64,000 bases of DNA, taken from positions 25,087,493 to 25,151,492 of the forward strand of contig OX419759.1 of assembly GCA_948567375.1 (NCBI GenBank). The letters are read 5' to 3'. Positions 43,803-55,269 of the stretch are shown piece after piece (position 1 is the stretch's first letter; every line of letters starts with the position of its first letter). The translations under genes and the position numbers were made by a program. The stretch comes from Lunularia cruciata (lineage: Eukaryota > Streptophyta > Marchantiopsida > Lunulariales > Lunulariaceae). The notes beneath the pieces were generated by a model. That model was given only the letters and a program-made list of their open reading frames with translations. It did not search any database and was not told the origin of the DNA.

Positions 43803-44768
43803 TAAAATTGAGATATGAAGAGGCAGATATGAAGAAGTGTATTGTCATTTTGGATCTACAAGTTGGTAAAGTTGTTGTAGAATGGTATAGTTGTTAGTAG
43901 TTGTTAGTGTTTTGCTTATTTAAAGGAGGCATTCATAGAGTTATGTTGTTCAGTATTTGTAATTTTGAAGATAGATAAAGCAAAGTGTTGTCTCTCAATG
44001 CTCATTGCTTGAGCTTAATTCTGAGTATCAATCCTATGGTTGTGTTTGAGAGTGTGTGGAGAATTTTGAAGTGCAAGTTAGTGTGCTTGTTGGATGTTGG
44101 ATTCCATAGTGCTGATCTTATTTTTTGTTTGATCCTAAGTTAAGTGCAATCAAAGCAATGCCTTGGCAGATTTGAGAGGAATTGTAGTGTTGGTAGTATT
44201 TTGCATTTGTGAGTGTAGTGTAGGATTGATGCAAAGCAATTTTGATCAAGGAAGTTGTGCCTTCAGTGGAAAGGCGCAACACAGTTTTGAGGTGAAGTAA
44301 CCATCTCCAAAAAAATCTGAATCATTACAATCAAAGTTGGTTTGGAAATATTGGAGTGTATTGTGATTATTGGAGTGTAATTGTGACAAGTTTTCAAGTT
44401 GAGCACTTGTTACTCTCTTCTAGGTGTGGTTTCTACCCAAAAGATTAAAGAACTCAAGAAGAACCATGTTTGTGACTGTTTGACTTTGTATTTGACCAAT
44501 TTTGAATCATTTCTCTCCAGGAATGAACTTTACTTACTGATTGCTGCAAAAGTGATACTTGATGGGTTGTCACAACTCTCCTTCTCTACTCTAATTTATT
44601 AAGTGACTTCAGGTAACTCACTCAAAGATACTTTGGGTTCTTCCTTCACACTACTCTGAAGTTTATCAAATCTAATCTGACTAAATCTTATCTAAGACTC
44701 ATATTGTCTCCTACTCAAGCATCTTCCTATCTACTCCCTCTCTAAAGCAAATCAAAAGATGATTCAAT

Positions 44769-45110
44769 TCAATGTCCTTTGTTTTTTTCTTCCATCTCCT
44801 TCACCAAAAACTTCAACTTGTGTAGTTTGGCTTCCTCCAACTTTACTTTTACTTCTGTACTTAACATTGCCTTCATCCTCCCAATGATCTCTCCTACCAA
44901 TTCCAATGTATACCCATCAGTTCTCTCCACTTTTAAATCTTCATGATACATGTGTAATTTGTCTTTGTACTCAACTGTTAGCATCTTCTTCTCCTTTGCA
45001 TAGTAAGCAATATGGTCTTCTACTTCTTACCAAACCTTGCAATCTTTCCTCCCCTTGATTTCTACTTGTCAACTCTCTCTGCCATGCTTGATCTTCTCTA
45101 TTGCACTTGA
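44769..45110 (-). pseudogene. U4 coiled-coil C-terminal fragment
   Basis: Frame 44,984-44,769 reads LTVEYKDKLHMYHEDLKVE and LEEAKLHKLKFLVKEMEEK, equivalent to the U1/U3 segment with RLHELKLLVQ. It lies left of U5 in U4 order and is interrupted by stops. Confidence 0.55.
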
Positions 45111-45523
45111 TCTAAAACTTTCCAACTCATGCTAAATTACCATTGTGATAGCTTTTGAGTGTATAATTTCAATGCATGCTTCACCAACTTTGCTCTTCAC
45201 TTTCTTGAACATTGCCTTCTTATTCTTAAATTCTTTGGCTTGACAATCAAGTTCTATTCAGTGCTTTTCAAAACTCTCCTACAAGTTATCAAAAGTCTTC
45301 CTCCAAAGAACAACATCAACCCAAAGTTCTTTGGCTTCTTCCTCTCCTTGGGTTAATTTCATCCTTAACTCCAAGACTTCTTCCTTCAAGAACTTCATTA
45401 AATCTACCTTATCCTTCACTTCAAGATGATCTCTCTTTGGATCTTCCTTCTTCTTCCATAACTACAACAACAAGGGATAGAAAATCATCAATAGATATGC
45501 TACTCCATTGAATTTTTCTTCAT

Positions 45524-47125
45524 TGTGGTACCCGCATTTCTTGTTTTTGTCAAGATTTAAAGAAGAAGGAAAAATGAAGGCAAAATGAAGCAAAAAAGGA
45601 AGAAAGTAGAGAAAAATCATGAATTTTGAGCCACCCCTAGAAAGTTGACTTTGTATCTAAGGAAGAAGGACTTGGGTTGAATGGTAGACCTAATGAAAGG
45701 ATCATTCACATCAAAATGAAAGTTGGAGGTTAGGATGATTGTGGAGCATGTATCTCAAGGACTACATATGAAAATCATATGATATTTATCTCATAAGAAG
45801 CATCTCTTTCAAGGTTTTTTGTTTCCACCAGAACCGTAGAGTTTGGAGGTTTGTAGCCAAAGTTATAAGCATTTGAAGTTTTTTGGAGTAGTTGAGTACT
45901 TTGGGCATAGGTTCTTTGGAGTAAGAAGCTACTTTTCCTTAGGTTGAAGGTTGAAGGTGACACAATCCAAGGTGGTCATTGATGGGATGAAGGTGAATTT
46001 CTATGAGTTACTTGAGTCCAATGCAATAGTTAAAGTAAAGTAGGAGATTATGTTTGTCTCAGATTAGATTTAGTTAGATTGGATTTAGATAAACTTTGAA
46101 GTAGTGTGAAGGAAGAACCTAAATGTGAAGTAGCAAAGGTAGGAGTGCAAGTGCCTTTGGGTGAGTTACTGAAAGTCACTAAAGAAGTTAGAATAGAGGA
46201 GGAGAAGGTAGATAGTATAGTGATGACTTTAGTTGCAATTTAGACTAAAGATGTGATAGTAAAAGAAGTTGTACTTGAACCCAAAGTAGAGGATGCAATT
46301 GAAGGTAATTCAGGTGTAGAAGCTAAAGTAGAGGTAGAAATCAAGTCAAATAAGTAATATTTTTAAGATTTGAAGAGGCAAATATGAAAACATGGAATGT
46401 CATTTTGGATATGTAGGTTGGTAATGTAGCAGTTAGAATGGTATATAGTTAGATAATTGTCAAAGTGCTTTGCCTATTTAAAGGAAGAATTTGCATTGTT
46501 TTGTTGTTTAGTTTAGTATTCATATTTATGAAGTTGAGTAAAGCAAAATGTTGTAACTTAGTGCTCGTCATTTAAGCTTAATTCTAAGTATCAATCTTAT
46601 GTGTGTTTATGACTATTGAGAGAAATTTGAATTGCAAGTTTGAGTGTGTTAGATGTGTGGTTGATCTTGAGTGGATAGCAATCAAAGCAATGCCTTGATG
46701 AATTTGTCAGGAATCATAGTGTTGGTAGTATTCTATATTTGTGATCACAATGATGGATTGATGTGAAGAAATTTTGATTGAGGAAGTTGAGCCTTTAGTG
46801 GAAGGGTGGAACACAATTCCAAGGTGAAGTTGTCTCATGGTGAAGTAGCTTACTTTGGGAGAATTGAATCATTACAATCAATGTCAATTTGGAAAGCATT
46901 TGAAGGATTGTGATTATAGGTGTTGTGATTTGTGATAGATTGTAAGTTGAGCACTTGTTAATCTTTTTTGGGTGTGATTTCTACCAAAGAGACTAAAGAT
47001 GCAACTGAGAAGAATTTTTTATTTACTATTTACTTCATTTTTGACAATTTTTTAACCAATATCTTTGTGGGAACAAACAATTACTTGGTAATTATGGTAA
47101 AAGTGATACTTGTTGGGTTGTCACA
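45524..47125 (+). mobile_element. U-family element U5, 1.6 kb deletion derivative, perfect TSD
   Basis: 1,602 bp starting TGTGGTACCCGCATTTCTTG and ending TTGTCACA, flanked by TTCAT at 45,519-45,523 and 47,126-47,130, inside U4. It has the U 5' end (about 480 bp), then only the C-terminal codons of the ORF (46,040-46,355) and the complete 3' region with tatttaaa at about 46,484. Most of the ORF is missing, yet it transposed, so the deleted form is mobilisable in trans. Confidence 0.88.
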
Positions 47126-47336
47126 TTCATCATCTTCTCTTTCTTTGTCTTTGGTTGGTATTTCTTTGGTTGGTGCCTACCTTGAAGTCTCAATCTTCTC
47201 ACATTCAATGTCATTTCTTCCAAGTGTTCTTCTTCTTCTTTACTCGGTCTTGTAGTTGTGACTTGCCAACTTCTCTTTGATATTGCACCTCTTGGAAGCA
47301 CCAAGATTGGCTCTTCTTCTCTTTCCCCAAGAATGT

Positions 47337-47640
47337 CTACTTTGGCCAACTCCATGTATTGGTTGTCTCTTCCTTCCATGCATGCAATCTGTGCATGGAA
47401 TTCATGATTGTCTTCTTCAACCACTTCTTCCACCAATTATTGGACTTTAGGCTCTCTCTCACTCCTATTGCTAGACTCCTTACTTTGCAATGTGTGCTCT
47501 TCCTCTTCTCCTGAGTCTTCATACTTAGACTTGGCTTCTTCTTCTAATTCTTCACCCAATTACAGGTTCTTCACCACAACCATCTTGCACTTTGGGTTTA
47601 TCTTCCTTGTCTTTTGTGGCTGAACTGGTGACACTCTTTC
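47337..47640 (-). pseudogene. U4 middle coding region
   Basis: Charged sequence on the - strand (KEEEEHLEEMTLNVRRLRLQ at about 47,150-47,290 and EESLKSNN-like at 47,430), at the place of the acidic linker of the U protein. Stops are frequent. Confidence 0.45.
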
Positions 47641-47697
47641 TTTAGGTCTACTCCGCTTCCTCAACCTCAAGATATCCTCAAGATATCTTGAGACTGA

Positions 47698-47732
47698 GGA
47701 TAGAGAAGGAGATATCATCTCCTTCTCTATCC
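47698..47732. other. Inverted repeat with 15-bp arms
   Basis: Arms ggatagagaaggaga (47,698-47,712) and tctccttctctatcc (47,718-47,732) with a 5-base loop. Just left is a 16-bp palindrome ctcaagatatcttgag, preceded by a direct copy of its first 11 bases. It is inside U4. Confidence 0.8.
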
Positions 47733-48041
47733 AAATGAAGTGTTCATTGCCGTCACGGACTTGTCTTGTGAAGTATTGTTTGTTTGTATCTACAACTCAA
47801 CGTAGATTGGGGTGAAAGTGTGACACGATCCTTCCTTTCTCGTTTGAGCTAAGTAGGTTCAGTCCTAAATAGAAATGGGCTATGAAGGGTACAAATTAAT
47901 GGGGTGGTAGGTCCATTCTCCAATTATTAATCATCTGACCTACTCTCTAGTGAAAACACTTTGCCCAATTCACCACTTCCCCTAATTCACCACTTCTCCT
48001 ACAAACATTTGGTGAAAAATCACAACATGCTACTTCATAAC

Positions 48042-48572
48042 TTAAGTGGTTTGCTCTATCTTAAACATTTCCATCAGAGCACCAAATATACCCCTTTGTA
48101 TTGGGTATTTATAGGTATCTACCATGTACTTGTTCTTAGTGTGAGGAGCATTGAAAAAATTCCTCACCTTTGTTGTTTCTTCCAAATGATCACACCTTTG
48201 ATAGAAGATGACTCCTCCTAGTTCTCTTGCTTCTCTCACTAAGACCAATCTCCAATCCAACTCAATCCATCAAGCCAGGTTTCCTCTCTTCCCTTCAATC
48301 TTAGGATTGTCTTTGCAATTGCTGGCAACAATTTTTGCCATGAATCCTGGAAAACTTAAACTCCAATTCTATGCTAGAAAGGTGATATGAAGTCTGCTCA
48401 AGACATTAATCCATACCTTTGTGTCTAATCTCCAAATTGCAAGACTCTTCACCAAGCTTTGATTACTACCCTTTGGTTGCATTATGTGTTTTCTAACTCT
48501 TGGTCTCCAAAAGATCAAACCGTCTCCAATGCCCAAGATTCTAACTCCTTCAAGACAACTATTGAGAGGCAT
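48042..48572 (-). pseudogene. U4 conserved ORF remnant, N-terminal domain
   Basis: Frames 48,572-48,369 (LAIWRLDTKVWINVLSRLHI) and 48,260-48,042 (MDWRLVLVREARELGGVIF, then KNKYMVDTYKYPIQRGIFGA), the same domain as in U1. A frame break lies near 48,300. Function unknown. Confidence 0.6.
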
Positions 48573-48934
48573 AGGATATCATCATGACATTTCTACACTT
48601 CCTCAACAAAGTCTCAATCTTATAGCTTTTCATTGCATGGTCATTCTTCAATTGATCTTCAATTGACACATAGATTCTACATGTCTATTTTCTAACACTC
48701 TCAATGTCATCTTGATCTTGTGGTAGCCATTTTCTTTATTAATACTCTCTTGATTGGCTAGGCTTGAGGAGAAGTTGTTACAGATTCTTTGGATCAAGTT
48801 GTGCATCCCAATGCAAAGTAACATTTCTTTGGGTCTATCCTTTTGTAAGTCGGACCCGAGTCCTTCTAACTCTGATACAAAGTGAACATCTTTGGGTTTA
48901 TACCAAAACAGAACTCTTTTATCGTGGAAGTTGA

Positions 48935-49054
48935 CCTGCTATTAACGTGGGATTATCTGTCAGTCGCATCGGTTCTGCGGCTCAGTTGAAAGCCATGAAA
49001 CAAGTATGCGGTAGCTTAAAACTAGAATTGGCACAATATCGTGAAGTAGCGGCT
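48935..49054 (+). pseudogene. atp1: Mitochondrial atp1 fragment (NUMT)
   Basis: About 120 bp, open and in frame: [20 protein letters not shown] then [20 protein letters not shown]. This is the C-terminal domain of the F1-ATPase alpha subunit. The [16 protein letters not shown] string is the mitochondrial rather than the plastid form. It sits between U-family sequences on both sides, so it was captured by, or inserted into, U4. It is too short to encode anything. Confidence 0.85.
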
Positions 49055-49943
49055 ACAATTCTCCTCTCTTCTTCTTCATTAAGCTGCAATTCAGCTTCAA
49101 CAATATCCTTCTTCTTTAAAACTCATAAAAAACAAAAAATGTGAGTACCATATACTCCCTCCCTCAAATATTAATGCCCCTACAAACATCAACTTTGGCT
49201 TCTTTGTACAAGTCTGAGTCCACAGTCCAATATTTTTGAACCTTCCACTCATTTACTCAAGTGGCAAAAGGATTCCTTCCAAGTTTGCAAGTTGAATAGA
49301 GCCATTTTCATAGAGGTGCACTCCATGGTATGTCTTCATCCACATGAGGTGCATCATGCTTGGAAAAATATTCAGCAATTATCATATAGCAATACCAAAT
49401 CTCCCTCCTAAACAACAACATGCTTTATTTTCTTATCATGCTTGACTTTCTATTGTTCTTATATCTCCTTCATGGTTTAAATTGCATAGTCTCTTTTCTC
49501 CTCTAACCATATCAGCTGATGGATCAAAAGATCCATACTTTCTTCCTCCAATAATTGTTCCTCACAAAGGATCCAATATGATGGTACTTCAAATATGGGA
49601 TGCAATCAGTATGTTAAGAAATATGGATTCAGCTTGGTTGCAATCTTTTTGGTGGTTCTTTATGCCCAAAAGGCTATGGGTAACTTTATGTCCTAATTGT
49701 AGGTATAATTGATCATCATCTTATTCAAAATCTTGCACAACAATCCATTTTCCTTTTATGTCAGTTTATTCACTTTTGGGTTGTAAGGCTTTGCTTTCAA
49801 TGTTTGATTTGGAAGTACTTGGTTAATGCCTCCACAAGTGAGTTCAAAAAATGAGTCCCTCAGTCATTAACCAATTCCAAAGGACATCCTAAATGTGAAA
49901 TAATGTTTCAAAAGAAGAATTTTGCAACAATTTCTAAATCATC

Positions 49944-50330
49944 TCACCGAGTTGCCCCGGCTTCAACCATCTTTGTAGCATAATCAATGTAGACCAAGAT
50001 GCATCTCTTCCTCATGGATAAGGTCACTAGTTGAATTGGACCCACAAAATAGATTCTCCATTTCTCAAATAGGGCCAATGGGAAAATTGGTCTCAAAGGC
50101 CAATGTGAAGTAGACATTGGCTTTCCTATTGTTTGATAGACAACAAAACTTTGGATATGAGCTTGAGCATCCTTATTCATTGTAGGCCACCAATACCTCA
50201 TTATGAGAATTTTCTTTATCATGTTCTTTGGTGCATAGTGTCCTCTCAATGCTTTCAAGTGTAAGGACTTGATTACTCCTCCAACTTTGTATGCTTCCAA
50301 GCATCTCCAAAGTATTTCATCTTCATCCAT
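49944..50330 (-). pseudogene. C1 integrase
   Basis: 128-codon frame: LHLKALRGHYAPKNMIKKIL (zinc region), YWWPTMNKDAQAHIQSFVVY (second Cys lost), then FEKWRIYFVGPIQLVT, where the first catalytic Asp position (usually D-F-V/I) reads Y-F-V. The Asp and Glu of the rest of the core are not recognisable further left. Inactive. Confidence 0.7.
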
Positions 50331-50539
50331 TTTAAATAGAATGTTGTACTTCAGTTATTAGAGTCCCATTTTCTTGAAGAAGACTGCACTCTACTCTGGG
50401 TCCAATCCCTAAGGACACCAACAAGTATGAAAATAATGATATTTGGCTACATATATTATACTTTGCCATCAAATGATACAATTCTTTGGGAAAGCTTCTT
50501 CTTGTCTTGCTTACCACAAATAGTCTTTGGACTTCTTTA

Positions 50540-51290
50540 GCAGCTTTGTTAAAGATGTAGCTAGCATCGTTTAATTTGACATCTATAGTATCCTACATGT
50601 CCCAAGAAGGCTTTCAACTCCCAAACATTTTTTGGAGATTCCAAAGTTGAGATGAGTTTCACCTTCTTAATATCAACTTCAATACCTTGGCTTGAGACCC
50701 AATGCCCTAGAAGAATTCCTTGCTTCATTGCAAAGAAGCATTTTTGTGAGTGTAATGACAAGCAAAAAAGTGACACCTTTCAAAGGTTTGGCAAAGGTAA
50801 CAAAAATGCACTTCTCTTTCGCCAAACAAAAAAAAATAATCAATAAAAAATTCCACAAACGTTTGCAAAATATTTTTAAAAATTGCAATCATCATCCATT
50901 AGAAAGTAGTGGGAGCATTACACAACCCAAAAGGCATTTTCTTGTAAGTGAATGTGCTCCAAGTGGTAGTGAATGTGGTCTTGTCCTTGTCTTCTTCCTG
51001 GATGGATACTTGATTATACCTTGTAAATCCATCAAGAAAACTATACCAAGGATGACAAGCTACTTGATCCAGAATAGTATTTATGAAAGGCAATGGATGA
51101 TGATCCTTTTATCATTGCATTTAATTTACAGAAATCTTGGCATACTTGAATCTTCCTAGTCTTCTTAAAAAAAGTGACAATGTGAGAAACCCATTCATTG
51201 CTCAAGATTGGAAAAATTATCTTGGCTCCCAAGTACTTATCAATTTTAAGTACTTTAGGTTTAGGCAATATTTCCTCTACCAAATTAGAA
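50540..51290 (-). pseudogene. C1 reverse transcriptase
   Basis: Pieces: IIFPILSNEWVSHIVTFFKK and VCQDFCKLNAMIK (51,283-51,130), DGFTRYNQVSIQEEDKDKTT and MPFGLCNAPTTF (51,060-50,899), and ILLGHWVSSQGIEVDIKKVK (about 50,730-50,660). The catalytic box region lies in the gap between frames and is damaged. It matches C2 (57,274-56,271) block by block. Confidence 0.75.
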
Positions 51291-51299
51291 TTGCACCTT

Positions 51300-52193
51300 C
51301 AATAAGATCAATCCAATGTTCCCCAAATTGTCTAGGAATTCTTGGCATTTGACCAATAGATTAGGCAAATACACATTGGTACTCAATAAACAAGGTAGTG
51401 TATCATACAAACTTGTCCAAAGTTACTGTCTTTGATAATTTCAACATTTTGCCTTCAGATAAGACTACATCTTGAGAATCATTGAGATTGATGACTCCTT
51501 CAACATGGTTGACTCAGCTCAAATTGAGTCGGATGGAGTTTAGGCCTCCTTCCTCCAAATAACTTTCACCCAAGGTGATGTCATATGGGTCTTTGTCTTT
51601 GACCTCTACCCCATAGCATTCCAAGTACTTGGACTTCTTTATCTAAGTCTTTGGAAGACAAAGACAACAAATCATTGGATTCATCTTCATCTTCTGATGA
51701 AGTTGTTTCTCCAAGGTGGGGAAGCTTCATCCAACTCACTCTCACCAGCTTTTGGTCTTTGGATGAGATGTCCTTGAACCTCAACTTCTACTAGAGCCAA
51801 TCCACAACAACTTGAATGTTGTACAACCAAGGTCTTCCAATCAACAATGGATAACCAGTTTTAGTTATTGATCTCAACATGATGTAGTTAATTTGAAGGG
51901 CACTCCTTTGATGATCATGATGATATTAGACAACATGCCTAAAGGTCATCTTCTAGTCTGATCCGCAATCTTCAAAATTTGGGATGTGTGCTCAAACATA
52001 TGATACCCCATTTTATCATACCATTCATATCAAATCAATGGGTACCAATGTGATCATGCAACCCATGATCTCCACATCTACTTCTTCTTCTCCACATCTT
52101 CTCGCTCAATATGATAAATGGCCGACAATTCTTTCTTGGTCATCACCCTTTCTTTCTTGAGGGCCAAACTCAACTGCTTCTTGTATAGCTTAT
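51300..52193 (-). pseudogene. C1 protease/linker region, decayed
   Basis: Low-quality coding similarity only: acidic stretch EDEDESNDLLSLSSKDLDKE (about 51,640-51,700) as in gypsy protease-RT linkers. No catalytic D-S/T-G seen. Confidence 0.45.
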
Positions 52194-54080
52194 TGTGGTA
52201 TCCACATTTTTCATTTTGGACAAGTTTTAAAGAAGAAATGCATTATTGAAACCAAATTGAACCCAAATGGAGAATAAACAATGAGAAGTTTATATTTTGA
52301 TTTGACACAAAGAAGTTGACTTTGTGTTGGAAGAAGAAGGACTCGGATTGGATCAAACCCAAAGAAGCTTACTTTGTATCATAGGAGGAAAAACTCGGAT
52401 CAAACGCTGAAGGAAGGCAAACCCAAAGGAGGAATAAAAATTATAGGTCAGGATTCTTGTAGGGACTTTATCTCAGTGATGAAAAGTCTAAATCACGTGT
52501 GCTTTATTTTATTAGAAGCGTCTCATTTAGGGCTTTCTTTTGCTACCAAAATTGCAGAGTTTAGAGGTCTAGTGCTAAAGTTACAAGCATTTGAAGTTTT
52601 GGAGTAGATGTATAAAGTAGTTTAGTGTCTTTGGGTCTACAAGACTTTGGACTTCAGACTTTGGATTTAAATGAATTTGGGTCTAAAGACTTTGTCTCAA
52701 GACAAATATGATTCAATCCAAGGTAATCAAATATCGGATGTAGGAGTCTTTGGGTCAGATATTTGAAGCGTCTAAAATAGTTTGAATAGGGAAAGAAGAT
52801 ATTTAGGATACCCATGACTTCAATTTCAATTCTGATTGAAGATAGGATAGAATTAAAAGAGAAATAGCAATAGTGGATGAACCTGAAGTGCAAGATCAGA
52901 TAGTAAGTGTCTTTGGGTCAATTACATGAGCGATTAGGGGAAAGTGGATTGCAAATTGAAGGCATAGATAGTGTACCCATGCTTTCAATTACAATTCTTG
53001 ATGATGACATAGTAGAATTAGTAAAGTAATTGATAGTAGTTAGACCCAAAGTAAGAGATATAGGAATGCAGGTGTCTTTGAATTTGACATTTGACACTTT
53101 AGAGAAGAGTAGGTTGGGAGATAGAGATTTAGATGGATTAACTATGACAGGAATTGTAGATCAAAACAAAGAAGTAGTAGAATTAGTAAAGGAATTAGTA
53201 GTTGTGAAACCTGATGACATAGTAGTAAGTGGAGTTACTTTGGGTTTGGAAGTAGAGGAAGAAGTAGACATCGGATCAAAGTAGTAACAGTTTTGAGATC
53301 TGAAGAGGTAGATATAAAGATGTGGTTTGTCATTTCAAATCTGTAGGTTAGAAGAGTTATTAGGAAACGGTATAGTTGTTAGAATTGTCGTTTGTTTCAC
53401 TATTTAAAAGTGGCATTTGCAATCATATGTTGTTCAATGCTCATTATTTCTGAGAATAGATAAATCAAAGTGCTATGAAGTAGTGCTTGTTGTTTGAGCT
53501 TGATTCCGAGTATCAACTTTGTGATTGTGTTTGTGAGTGTGTGGAGAAATTCAAAGTGCAAGTCAATGTGCTTGTTGGATGTTGGATTCCACAACCTTGA
53601 TCTTCATTATGTGTGTTTGATCTTGAGTGAAGTGCAATTGGAGCAATGCCTTGACAGATCTGAGAGGAATTGTAGTGTTGGTAGTATTTTGCATTTGTGA
53701 GTGCAATGCAAAGTTGATGTGAAGCAATTTTGATCAAGGAAGTTGTGCCTTCAGTGGAAGGGTAGAACACAATTCTGAGGCAAAGTCGTTTTGCAGTGAA
53801 GTGCCGTTTTTGGGAGAGCTTGAATCATCACAATCAAGATTGTTTGGAAAGATTTGATTGAGTTATGATTAAGTGTGACAAATTGTCGTGACAAGACTAA
53901 GAATCAATGCTTGTTACTCTCTTTTGTGTGTGGTTTTTACCTAAGAGATTAAAGACACAACCAAGAAGAACTACTTGTCACCATTTGACTTTGTATTTGG
54001 ACATTTTTGACTCATATCTCTGCGGGAACAAACTTTACTTACCTGATTACCGAAGAAGTGATATTTTCCAGGTTGTCACA
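52194..54080 (+). mobile_element. U-family element U6, 1.9 kb, perfect TSD
   Basis: 1,887 bp starting TGTGGTATCCACATTTTTC and ending TTGTCACA, flanked by CTTAT at 52,189-52,193 and 54,081-54,085. Inserted into C1. Most of the ORF is deleted; only the C-terminal 84 codons (53,030-53,284) remain, followed by the conserved non-coding part with tatttaaa at about 53,401. Confidence 0.9.
53030..53284 (+). pseudogene. U6 C-terminal coding remnant
   Basis: 84 codons: SLNLTFDTLEKSRLGDRDLD, VVELVKELVVVKPDD, ending GLEVEEEVDIGSK at 53,282. It corresponds closely to the U1 end (13,874-14,095), including LVxELxVVKPxD, the most conserved stretch of the U protein. Confidence 0.65.
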
Positions 54081-54463
54081 CTTATTATCCTCCCACAATT
54101 ACTTAAAGGTAACATTGGCTTAGGTAGATGCCAAATCTACCACAATATCATATTGTGGTACTCCTCCTAACTTCACCTTCTTTGACTTTGGTCTTTGGGT
54201 TTGAGGTTTCCCCCTTCTCTGACCTTACTTTGGATTGCTTTAGAATGGTGATTGGAGCATTGTTGGTCTAGCCCTGAGAACTTCAAGTTTACCCACCTTG
54301 GCTTGGATTAGATCCTCTACTTTGGATCTGATGTTAGCCACAAAAATAGGAGCTTTTGTCTTTAGATCCTCTTCCAAACTTATCTCTCGAGTTCACTACA
54401 CCACCTCTTGAATTTCCTATTGCAAAGCTTTTGCTTCAGCTTTTACCAAGATTTTCTCTTCTT

Positions 54464-55080
54464 TTACAAATAGGATTGACTTAGTCTGAAGTCTCTTACT
54501 TTTTTGGAAGACAAAGAAGTAGTGCTTACTTCTTTGAGATCATGCTTCTTCTTTCCCAAGCATGTTTCAACTTGCAATACTTTGAGATTTGGCCATTTCT
54601 CTTCTAGAGCCAGACTTCCTTCTTGAGGTCTCTCCTCCTCAAGAGTTATACAAGTCATAATAGCATCTCCTTTTAACTATAGCACAACTTGCTCGGCCAG
54701 AGTCTATACATATTTTACCAGAGGCTTTGGCTTGGGCGGCTAAGGAAACAAGTTTTGAACATTGCCTAAACCTTTATAGCTCCCACAAAGCGGAACATAC
54801 CTAATTTAATGCCTCAATTCATGACAATTTACGAACCAATGGCCCATAGAGCCACAATTGTCATAGGCACCCAATGCAACAATTTGAGGCCTATTTTGAC
54901 TGCTCATTCGCATTCTTTGTTGGGGAGCATTATTGGTATATTCTCTTGGTTCATACCTCAGACTTTGGTGTGATGTGCTTGCCTGAGGTTGTACTTCTTG
55001 TGTTTGGTACACCATCTCTTCTTCCTCATTTTGGGCCCAACTTGGAACCCAATCAATCTATTGCACTAGAAATGTAGTTT
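54464..55080 (-). pseudogene. C1 gag C-terminus with zinc knuckle
   Basis: Frame 55,015-54,806: YDNCGSMGHWFVNC, a CCHC knuckle in which the first Cys is Tyr, preceded by Gln/Ser-rich sequence. Left of it is a Lys/Glu-rich stretch (54,658-54,464). Confidence 0.6.
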
Positions 55081-55159
55081 TGGTCAAGCACTCCATGTTG
55101 GCATGACTTGACTTACCACATGCAATAAGGAATTGGTATATTCCCTTGGTTCATACCTC

Positions 55160-55196
55160 ATTTTGAATGCATGGTAGTAGACCATGCATTCAAAAT
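55160..55196. other. Perfect 16-bp inverted repeat
   Basis: Arms attttgaatgcatggt (55,160-55,175) and accatgcattcaaaat (55,181-55,196) around the loop agtag, at the C1/C2 junction. No function known. Confidence 0.8.
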
Positions 55197-55269
55197 TTTG
55201 CACAACAATCCATTCACTTTCTTTGTTAGTCCATTTGCTTTTGGATTACAAGGAGTCATCTTCTAATGT

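Larger units (their letters stand above)
41033..44574 (+). mobile_element. U-family element U3, 5'-truncated, split by a solo LTR
   Basis: Begins abruptly inside the conserved ORF (gaattcttttaatagaccttg) and ends TTGTCACA at 44,574. A solo LTR occupies 42,397-43,087 inside the coiled-coil coding part. The non-coding 3' part with tatttaaa near 43,917 matches U1. No 5' terminus is present, so the original length is unknown. Confidence 0.8.
44575..49152 (-). mobile_element. U-family element U4, minus strand, with nested U5 and a mitochondrial fragment
   Basis: On the - strand its 5' terminus is at 49,152 (reads tatggtactcacattttttg, TG changed to TA). The ORF domain and coiled coil lie at 48,572-47,337 and 45,110-44,769. 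It contains U5 (45,524-47,125) and an atp1-like insertion (48,935-49,054). Its 3' terminus is missing at 44,575, where U3 ends. Confidence 0.75.
49153..55080 (-). mobile_element. Gypsy family C, copy C1, minus strand, split by U6
   Basis: Decayed non-chromodomain gypsy element. On the - strand from right to left: zinc knuckle (55,015-54,806), protease-like linker, U6 insertion (52,194-54,080), RT (51,290-50,540), RNase H/linker and integrase (50,330-49,944). No LTRs identified. A second copy C2 lies directly to the right. Confidence 0.75.

Noticed and set aside
48935-49054. Plastid atpA instead of mitochondrial atp1
   Set aside because: The string [17 protein letters not shown] is the mitochondrial form as I know it; the plastid subunit differs at several of these residues.
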